Source of the DNA: JALSHZ01 sp964439815
Lineage (GTDB): Bacteria; Pseudomonadota; Gammaproteobacteria; UWMA-0217
DNA length: 10,831 nt
Assembly: GCA_964439815.1 (NCBI GenBank)
Contig: CAYTPO010000119.1
Span: 1-10,831 of the forward strand
Reading direction: 5' to 3'
In this document: one piece after another, positions 1 to 4,862 of the stretch
How the letters are laid out: the number at the start of each line of letters is the position of its first letter
Numbering within the stretch: position 1 is the first letter of the stretch
Notes under the pieces: generated by a model
What the model saw: only the letters and a program-made list of their open reading frames with translations
Database searches by the model: none
What the model was told of the DNA's origin: nothing
Made by a program: the position numbers and the translations under genes

Positions 1-144
1 CTCGGCATAGCCGGAGCGGTGGTGGGCGGCATGGTCGTTGCCACACTGGTTCCCGGAACTACCGGAGGGTTGCTCATCACCATTGTGACAGCACTGCTTG
101 GCGCACTGGCGCTGATCTGGCTTTCCAACAAACTCAAGAAATAG
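1..144 (+). CDS. GlsB/YeaQ/YmgE family small membrane protein, C-terminal part
   Basis: The gene is cut by the left edge of the window; frame 1 is open from base 1 to a TAG at 142-144, giving the last 47 residues. What is visible is a glycine-rich helix (LGIAGAVVGGMVVATLVPG), a short GG turn, a second hydrophobic helix (residues about 23-42) and a short basic tail ending NKLKK. This two-helix, glycine-rich pattern with a basic end is typical of the C-terminal half of transglycosylase-associated (GlsB/YeaQ/YmgE) proteins. These are inner-membrane proteins of roughly 80-90 residues, often linked to general stress, with no proven biochemical activity. The stop codon overlaps the ribosome binding site of the next gene, so the two are probably co-transcribed. 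The family call rests on pattern similarity over half the protein. Confidence 0.72.
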   Translation, partial: LGIAGAVVGGMVVATLVPGTTGGLLITIVTALLGALALIWLSNKLKK

Positions 145-153
145 GAGGCTGGT

Positions 154-774
154 ATGTCTGAAACAGAAAAATCCGATAGCAGTTTCTTCGACAAACTGGG
201 GGAGATTCTCAATGCCCCGCTTCCTGGAACCAACCCCGTTACCACCAAGCCCGCTACAGAGGAAGATGACGAGGAATCATCCTTGCTCGAGTACATCAAG
301 GAAATCCTGAATGCTCCGCTTCCGGGGTCAATCCCTGCTGAAGCACCTGCACCACAGGCACCAGCAGAGCAATCATTACCTGCAGAAAGCGATACCGCCG
401 CCCCCTCAAGCGAGACACCGGAACGTACGTCTGAAGCGGAAACAGCGGCTACCGAGGATCTGGCCGAAAACTGGTGGGAACGAGACTGGGAAGCTTTTCA
501 GGCACATCAGGAAAGGGAGCGTCAGGGATTGGCTCTCAAGCAGCGACGTGATCAGGAGAGTTTTGCGCGCTATCAGGAGATGGAAAAGACCCGCTTCAAC
601 GCTCATCAACTCTATCAATTCGAGCATTTCAAGCGACAGCAACAATTCAAGATGGATATGTGGAAGCGCCAGATCGAAGAGATGGCTGCCGGTCAGAGTG
701 CACCACCTCGACCCTGGGTCATGGCTCCACCACCACCAGGGATGCCTGTTCCTCCATGGCTGAGAGGAAAGTAG
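154..774 (+). CDS. hypothetical protein with duplicated EILNAPLPG motif and proline-rich C-terminus
   Basis: I do not recognise a characterised family. The ATG at 154 is preceded by a strong AGGAGG (143-148) that overlaps the upstream stop, which settles the start. There is no signal peptide or membrane segment, so a cytoplasmic location is likely. Residues 17-25 and 50-58 are both EILNAPLPG, each preceded by a short amphipathic helix (FFDKLG and LLEYIK) and followed by [TS]xP. Residues 60-105 are low-complexity A/P/E/S/T linker. Residues about 106-180 are a highly charged helical, probably coiled-coil segment rich in Q, R, E and aromatics (N-W-W-E-R-D-W at 106-112). Residues 181-206 are proline-rich with a PPPPGMP core. 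The build suggests a scaffold or adaptor with two peptide-docking motifs rather than an enzyme; this is inference. The tight spacing suggests it belongs with the GlsB-like membrane protein upstream. Confidence 0.85.
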   Translation: MSETEKSDSSFFDKLGEILNAPLPGTNPVTTKPATEEDDEESSLLEYIKEILNAPLPGSIPAEAPAPQAPAEQSLPAESDTAAPSSETPERTSEAETAATEDLAENWWERDWEAFQAHQERERQGLALKQRRDQESFARYQEMEKTRFNAHQLYQFEHFKRQQQFKMDMWKRQIEEMAAGQSAPPRPWVMAPPPPGMPVPPWLRGK

Positions 775-1159
775 CCCGACTGGGCCGTAACGCATGCAAT
801 ACCCCCTTGCCCGACAATGGGACTATCGCGCAGTACCCGAAACTTGAGATCCACTTGTGGCCGGGATTTGAATGGGAATGAATGCTGCAGGATATTGATT
901 TCCCCCATCGTACTCCATCGAGTCAGGCTTGATGGAGAACAGGTTAAGCGGGTAATGCCGGTTTCGCAGCAGATTCGAGGGCTTGTGCATCCGCAGTATG
1001 CAAGCCGCGGATTCAGGATCCAGTATCATCCGCTTCATGCTGCCCTCCCCTCCCCCGCAGCAGCTTGCATGGCCACTGCGGTAACGCCTGTTCAGTCACA
1101 TAAATTCTCATGAAACAGCGCTATGCTCGCCCGCAAAACAAGAAAAGGGAATTCCCATC
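775..1159 (+). other. intergenic region with small inverted repeats, no supported gene
   Basis: These 385 bases lie between the 206-residue protein and the YbjN-domain gene. Short open frames exist on both strands, but none has a convincing ribosome binding site or recognisable product. Two hairpins can be drawn. One is TCCATCGAG/CTTGATGGA (914-922 with 928-936, loop TCAGG, one G-T pair). The other is GGCTTG-TG-CAT with ATG-CAAGCC (980-990 with 998-1006, two-base bulge). Neither is followed by a T-run, so they are not standard terminators. The promoter for the gene at 1160 must lie here, but I cannot point to a clear -35/-10 pair. Confidence 0.5.
914..936. repeat. inverted repeat / hairpin
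   Basis: A 9-bp stem (914-922 with 928-936, one G-T wobble) encloses a five-base loop TCAGG. It lies about 140 bases after the upstream stop codon. No T-tract follows, so a role as an intrinsic terminator is not supported. It could be an operator half-site pair or an RNA structure. Confidence 0.4.
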
Positions 1160-1681
1160 ATGAAGAAACAACTGCTTGTGACTGCGCTGGCAACTCTACT
1201 GCTGGCTCTGTCATTTTCCGTCTCAGCCGCCTCCCACCTGAAAAAGGCCAATCTGATCACCGCCGGGGCAAGTGCCAGCCTCGCAGGTAAATCTGAAGTC
1301 GTCAGCCAATTCTCACTTGAGCAACTTGAACAGATCGTCAAGGAAGAAGGCTACGGGTCGGTCAAGATCAAGGGCGACAATCGTGTGCTCTTCAAGTCCA
1401 ACGGCCGGACATTCGTACTCAATCTCTATGGCGACGGCGATCTGCAGCTCTATTATGGCGCAACCGGCGTCAAGGTTTCAGCTGAAGACATCAATGAGTG
1501 GAATCGCACCAAGCGATTGTCACGAGCTTACCTCGATAGCGATGGAGATGTAGCGCTGGAAGCCGACCAGTTCGCCAACGGTGGACTGACCCGGGAAATG
1601 GTGACCGAGTTGATCCGCATCTTTGTCAACGTATCCGCGCCACAGTATGTCGAGTTCATTCGCGAGCACGATCAGGACTGA
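1160..1681 (+). CDS. exported YbjN-domain protein
   Basis: This 173-residue protein has a classical Sec signal peptide: basic MKK, hydrophobic core at residues 5-20, and probable cleavage after V-S-A at 21-23, so the mature protein should be periplasmic. The mature part matches the YbjN-type fold (putative sensory transduction regulator family, related to type III secretion chaperone-like folds). It has a helix at 52-63 (SLEQLEQIVKEE), strands around 65-100, the family-typical NEWN at 112-115, AYLDSDGD at 123-130, and a C-terminal helix beginning GGLTREMV. YbjN of E. coli affects motility and stress responses, but its molecular activity is unknown. The start is supported by a purine-rich AAAAGGGA about 10 bases upstream of the ATG and by the signal peptide. 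It appears monocistronic, with sizeable gaps on both sides. The DxDGD stretch resembles a calcium loop but is usual in the family and should not be read as proof of metal binding. Confidence 0.85.
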   Translation: MKKQLLVTALATLLLALSFSVSAASHLKKANLITAGASASLAGKSEVVSQFSLEQLEQIVKEEGYGSVKIKGDNRVLFKSNGRTFVLNLYGDGDLQLYYGATGVKVSAEDINEWNRTKRLSRAYLDSDGDVALEADQFANGGLTREMVTELIRIFVNVSAPQYVEFIREHDQD

Positions 1682-1753
1682 ACACCCCTGCCTGACGCCC
1701 GTCACACGGCTAATCGATATTGGTTCGGTACCTCGGAGTCCACCGTATGCAAC

Positions 1754-1781
1754 TGGCTGCCATGGTCTACCATGGCAGTCA
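1754..1781. repeat. long palindrome (CTGCCATGGT-CT-ACCATGGCAG core)
   Basis: The core arms CTGCCATGGT (1757-1766) and ACCATGGCAG (1769-1778) are perfectly complementary around a two-base centre. Pairing extends outward to 1754/1781 with one G-T wobble. As RNA this would be a 12-bp stem with a TCTA loop. It lies between the YbjN-domain gene stop and the DUF1835-like relic. No T-run follows, so it is not a standard terminator. A dimeric-regulator site or a mobile-element footprint is possible but unproven. Confidence 0.6.
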
Positions 1782-1811
1782 TGAATCCGCATCGACTCCA
1801 CATCACCAAGG

Positions 1812-2240
1812 GTGACTGAGCAGCTGGATCTGGCTCGACAGGGCTGGCTCTCTTTCACTGCGGCTACCCCGCTCCCGCTACCGGACTTCAGCCAGCAGGA
1901 TCTCACTACACTCCCCTTTCTCAGAACTGCACTGCTACGCCACCTTGAGGAGTTCCCTGACCACACCATCAGGCTCTCCCGCCATGAACGACAGATTCCG
2001 GAGCTGATCCGCAGCGGCACCCCCCCCGCCAATACAACAGACAAATCCTTCTATACCCAATCACTGCAACTGACAAACGCTGGCCTCCCCGTTCTGAACG
2101 GGGAGGCCGACTGGATGGAACTGAACGCGCCCGATTTCTGGAAAGCAGGTGTTCATCTGCACCTCGACACCGTGATCTGTCGCTGGAACCCCCGAAAACC
2201 AGATGCTTTCCCCTTGACGCCTTCCAGCCAAAGCCGATAG
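1812..2240 (+). pseudogene. probable relic of a DUF1835-type protein (N-terminally truncated, internally deleted)
   Basis: The frame from GTG 1812 encodes 142 residues with no credible ribosome binding site. From memory of the family, several blocks resemble the C-terminal half of DUF1835-domain proteins: AW-x-F-type start (W12, F15), LPFLRTALLRHLEEFP at 34-49, LSRHERQ at 55-61, and LTNAG..VLNGEADW..LN..D.W..GVHL......WNP at 87-127. Two parts seem to be missing. The whole N-terminal domain is absent, since the same frame is closed by TGA at 1782-1784. The linker between the LSRxERQ helix and the LTxAG block is only about 25 residues, whereas intact members carry a longer segment there. I therefore read it as a decayed gene. 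The function of intact members is unknown. An alternative is a short standalone protein still being expressed. The family recognition is moderately confident; the pseudogene status is inference. Confidence 0.5.
2082..2108. repeat. perfect 13-bp inverted repeat inside the DUF1835-like relic
   Basis: GGCCTCCCCGTTC (2082-2094) and GAACGGGGAGGCC (2096-2108) are perfect reverse complements around a single T. The repeat is GC-rich and codon-aligned, coding for G-L-P-V-L-N-G-E-A of the relic. It is not followed by T-residues on either strand. Confidence 0.6.
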
Positions 2241-2439
2241 CCTGTAGCACATGACGACTTTCACAACAGCCATGCAACTGACCACGGGGCTCAAACGACG
2301 CCGCTGGCTACTGCCTGCCTGCCGCTGCCCGTTGCATTCGTCATGAACTGATTTTCAACCGGCAGCCGCGTATCCATCGCGTCTGCCCTGCTCCACCCCT
2401 CCCGCCGGATACGTGGTTGCCACCAGGAGCCACAACCGC
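2241..2439 (+). other. gap without recognisable gene upstream of the EamA permease
   Basis: About 200 bases separate the relic from the permease start. I see no recognisable coding continuation of the relic, no RNA gene and no clear promoter hexamers. The only functional signal I can support is AGGAG at 2425-2429, which serves the GTG at 2440. Confidence 0.4.
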
Positions 2440-3363
2440 GTGAACACCACCAACAACCATCAAGCCACCCGCAATGCCCTGACTGGCGCAGCACTGGTCG
2501 CCATTGCCGCACTGGGTTTTTCATCCAAACCCATCCTGATCAAACTGGCCTATGCCAACAACCCTCAGGTCGATGCCATCTCGCTGATGGCATTGCGAAT
2601 GGTGCTCTCACTGCCATTCTTTCTGCTTGCAGCATTCTGGCGATCCGGCAACAGCGCCAGGCATCGGGGTACCGACTGGGGAGCGATTATTGCCCTTGGA
2701 CTCATGGGCTACTATCTGGCAAGCCTGCTGGACTTCAGCAGCCTGAAATACCTGCCCGCCAATCTGGAACGGCTAATCCTGTTTCTCTACCCCACGCTGG
2801 TGATCCTGCTTTCAGCCGTGATCTACCGTAAACCCGTGAGTCCGGCAAAACGCCGAGCCCTGCTGCTCAGCTATGCGGGTATGACGCTGGTTTTCATCAG
2901 GAGTGGCGCTATCGCGGGGGCAGCGGACATCCCGCTGGGGGCAGCACTGGTCTTTGGCAGTGCACTGGTCTTTGCGCTTTTCCTGATCGGCAGCGGTTAT
3001 GTCATGCAACGGTTTGGCTCGATGCGCTTTACCGCCTACTCCATGTCGGTGGCCTGTATTGCCACATTAACCCACTTTGCGATTACCCGCCCACTGGAGC
3101 AGCTACTGGTATCCGGTCAACTTCTGCTGCTGGCTGTTGTGCTGGCACTGTTTGCCACCGTGCTCCCCGCCTTTGCACTGAACGCCGGCATTCAACGTAT
3201 CGGCGCCGGTCGGGCTTCGATCATCAGTGCCGCCGGACCGGTGGCCACACTGATCATGGCCTGGGCAATACTTGGTGAAACACTCGCCCCCCTGCAGCTG
3301 GTCGGTGCCACCATGGTACTCACTGGCGTACTGCTCATCAGCCTGTCAAAGGAGACAACATGA
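2440..3363 (+). CDS. EamA/DMT-superfamily permease
   Basis: This is an inner-membrane permease of the drug/metabolite transporter superfamily, 307 residues from GTG 2440. I prefer that start because AGGAG (2425-2429) sits 10 bases ahead of it; the in-frame GTG at 2413 has no such site. The protein has about ten hydrophobic segments arranged as two EamA repeats. The first begins near ALVAIAALGFSSKPILIKLA and includes a membrane segment ending in LPFFLLAAFW. The second begins near GAALVFGSALVFALFLIGSG and ends with the hallmark AGPVATLIMAWAILGE block plus a final helix (LVGATMVLTGVLLIS). EamA proteins export or import small metabolites such as amino acids; the substrate cannot be read from sequence. 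The stop overlaps the ATG of the aminotransferase gene (ATGA, 3360-3363), so the pair is translationally coupled. The substrate may therefore be an amino acid related to ornithine/arginine metabolism (inference). Confidence 0.9.
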   Translation: MNTTNNHQATRNALTGAALVAIAALGFSSKPILIKLAYANNPQVDAISLMALRMVLSLPFFLLAAFWRSGNSARHRGTDWGAIIALGLMGYYLASLLDFSSLKYLPANLERLILFLYPTLVILLSAVIYRKPVSPAKRRALLLSYAGMTLVFIRSGAIAGAADIPLGAALVFGSALVFALFLIGSGYVMQRFGSMRFTAYSMSVACIATLTHFAITRPLEQLLVSGQLLLLAVVLALFATVLPAFALNAGIQRIGAGRASIISAAGPVATLIMAWAILGETLAPLQLVGATMVLTGVLLISLSKETT

Positions 3364-4538
3364 ACAATCCCTACACCGCACTCATGCCCATTACCCAGCG
3401 GCCGGACAAATTGTTTGTCGAAGGCCGGGGCTCCTGGCTCCTCGACAGTAGTGGCAACCGCTATCTGGATTTTGTCCAGGGGTGGGCAGTCAATGCATTG
3501 GGACATTGCCACCCTGCCGTGGTCGAAGCCTTGCAACAACAGGCTGCAAGGCTGATCAACCCCAGCCCTGCCTTTTACAACCAACCCATGCTGGAGCTGG
3601 CGGAACGACTTACGACCCACAGCCATTTTGACGAAGTGTTCTTTACCAACAGCGGCGCCGAAGCCAATGAGGGGGCTATCAAACTGGCGCGTAAATGGGG
3701 CGCTCTGCACAAACAGGGTGCAAGCAGGATCATCACCTTCGAGCACGGCTTCCACGGCCGCACACTGGCCACCATGGCCGCCTCTGGCAAGCCCGGCTGG
3801 GACGCCCTGTTCGCCCCGAGGACACCGGGATTCACCAAGGTGCCCTATAACGATGCCGACGCGGTCGCAGCTGCCATCGACACCGAGACCGTCGCCATCC
3901 TGCTCGAACCCATTCAGGGCGAAGCCGGCGTCATCCCGGCGGAAACAGGCTTTGTACGCGCCTTGCAGGCACTCTGCACAAAACATGACCTGTTGCTGAT
4001 TTTCGATGAAGTACAGACGGGCATGGGACGGACAGGTTCCCTGTTCGCCTGCCAGCAACTGGCAGTCGAGCCGGACATCATGACGCTCGGCAAGGGCATA
4101 GGTGGTGGCGTACCACTGGCCGCACTACTCACGACTCACGATATCAGCTGTTTTGCACCCGGCGACCAGGGTGGCACCTTCAACGGCAACCCACTCTGCT
4201 GCGCTGCCGGGCTGGCCGTCATCGATACACTGCTGGCACCCGGCTTCATGGAGCAGGTTCGAGACACAGCCAACTATCTCGAACACCGGCTCAAGCAGTT
4301 ATCCGGCGAGCAGGGTCTCGGTGAGGTGCGAGGGCAAGGTTTGTTACTGGCACTGGACACCACCCCGCTCAATGCACCCGTGATTGCCGCAAGGGCGTTT
4401 GAAAAAGGGCTTATGCTCAACGCACCACGCCCCCATACTCTGCGTTTCATGCCAGCCCTGACCGTCACCACAGCAGAAATCGATGAGATGATCACCCTGC
4501 TGAAGCAGACCATCTCCACACCGGAGACCACTGCATGA
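3360..4538 (+). CDS. argD: class III PLP aminotransferase, acetylornithine aminotransferase (ArgD) type
   Basis: This 392-residue protein has normal length for ArgD-type enzymes. Residues 39-43 carry the FVQGW block seen in beta/gammaproteobacterial ArgD. NSGAEANEGAIKLARK starts at N97, HGFHGRT is at 129-135, and FDEVQTGMGRTG includes D216, which contacts the PLP pyridine nitrogen. LGKGIGGG contains K245, the Schiff-base lysine. GGTFNGNP (271-278) holds T273, the phosphate-binding position. All catalytic landmarks are intact. ArgD transfers the amino group between N-acetylornithine and glutamate in arginine synthesis; related enzymes use ornithine, succinyl-ornithine or succinyl-diaminopimelate. 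Substrate choice cannot be fixed from these motifs, so the symbol is a family-level call. A good GGAGA site precedes the ATG, which overlaps the permease stop. Linkage to a permease rather than to other arg genes leaves room for a second, catabolic or specialised, paralogue. Confidence 0.88.
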   Translation: MNNPYTALMPITQRPDKLFVEGRGSWLLDSSGNRYLDFVQGWAVNALGHCHPAVVEALQQQAARLINPSPAFYNQPMLELAERLTTHSHFDEVFFTNSGAEANEGAIKLARKWGALHKQGASRIITFEHGFHGRTLATMAASGKPGWDALFAPRTPGFTKVPYNDADAVAAAIDTETVAILLEPIQGEAGVIPAETGFVRALQALCTKHDLLLIFDEVQTGMGRTGSLFACQQLAVEPDIMTLGKGIGGGVPLAALLTTHDISCFAPGDQGGTFNGNPLCCAAGLAVIDTLLAPGFMEQVRDTANYLEHRLKQLSGEQGLGEVRGQGLLLALDTTPLNAPVIAARAFEKGLMLNAPRPHTLRFMPALTVTTAEIDEMITLLKQTISTPETTA

Positions 4539-4776
4539 AGATCATCAGACAGGAACACCCCGAGGGGGTGCAATTCCCTGGGTGATTTTCCTGCATGATC
4601 CGCAAGGCCCGGTCGTATTCGATCCCGCACCCGCGGCACCATCCTGCCAAAATGGTTCGTTCCCATCAAAACGGGGAACGGCATCCGACAAATCGACTGA
4701 GCACCCAAAATGGTACAGCCATCACCACTCTCATAGCGCACCCATAACTTTTAACAACTGCAACTGACAAATGGCA
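4539..4776 (+). other. intergenic region between argD-type gene and efflux operon
   Basis: I find no convincing gene here. An ATG that overlaps the aminotransferase stop (4535) opens only 16 codons. A GTG frame from 4582 has no ribosome binding site and a low-complexity, unrecognisable product. Visible structure includes a 7-bp hairpin CGTTCCC/GGGAACG (4658-4664 with 4674-4680). There is also a direct repeat CCAAAATGGT at 4647-4656 and 4705-4714, placed 58 bases apart upstream of the efflux promoter. Confidence 0.45.
4551..4583 (+). terminator. possible weak terminator hairpin after the aminotransferase gene
   Basis: CACCCC (4556-4561) and GGGGTG (4565-4570) form a perfect 6-bp stem with loop GAG. 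Flanking AGGAA (4551-4555) can partly pair with TTCCCT downstream. Only a short, interrupted TTTT lies further on (about 4585), so termination efficiency is doubtful. It starts 13 bases after the aminotransferase stop, which fits an operon end. Confidence 0.35.
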
Positions 4777-4804
4777 TTGAATCTACGGAAAATGTCACTA
4801 TATT
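4777..4804 (+). promoter_or_regulatory. sigma70-type promoter of the RND efflux operon
   Basis: TTGAAT (4777-4782) is a 4/6 match to the -35 consensus. TATATT (4799-4804) is a 5/6 match to the -10 consensus, with a 16-bp spacer between them. Transcription would start near 4811 and leave a leader of about 50 bases before the ATG at 4863. The -10 element lies inside the left arm of a long palindrome, implying regulation at the promoter. Confidence 0.6.
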
Positions 4805-4825
4805 AGCAATTTCTAATATAGTGAC
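4794..4825. promoter_or_regulatory. 32-bp operator-like palindrome overlapping the efflux promoter
   Basis: GTCACTATATTAG (4794-4806) and CTAATATAGTGAC (4813-4825) are perfect 13-bp inverted arms. The six-base centre CAATTT is itself symmetric except for one pair, so 30 of 32 positions are symmetric. It covers the -10 element and the predicted transcription start, where a dimeric repressor would block RNA polymerase. Efflux operons are commonly controlled by TetR, MarR or ArsR-type repressors binding such sites. Which family acts here cannot be told, as no regulator gene is present in the window. Confidence 0.7.
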
Positions 4826-4862
4826 GGCCGACACTGGCTGCATCCAACGCGGTGATACCAAT

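Noticed and set aside
817..1113. Open frame of 98 codons on + between the 206-residue protein and the YbjN gene
   Set aside because: No ribosome binding site, composition unlike the neighbouring genes (many Arg, Ser, Cys, His), no recognisable domain. An overlapping open frame on the other strand (823-1038) is equally unconvincing.
2413..2439. Upstream GTG as the permease start
   Set aside because: No Shine-Dalgarno-like sequence precedes it, whereas AGGAG at 2425-2429 is correctly placed for GTG 2440.
3192..4058. Long open frame on - opposite the permease/aminotransferase genes
   Set aside because: Antisense shadow of well-supported genes with full catalytic motifs. The translated product has no recognisable motifs, as expected from high-GC coding DNA.
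4582..4767. 61-codon frame from GTG upstream of the efflux promoter
   Set aside because: No ribosome binding site, low-complexity Ser/Pro/His/Asn content and no recognisable family; the region instead carries hairpin and repeat signals.
4821..4862. GTG start for the TolC-like protein
   Set aside because: It lies in the operator palindrome, about 10 bases after the predicted transcription start, and has no ribosome binding site. It would also place 14 polar residues ahead of the signal peptide, so ATG 4863 is preferred.
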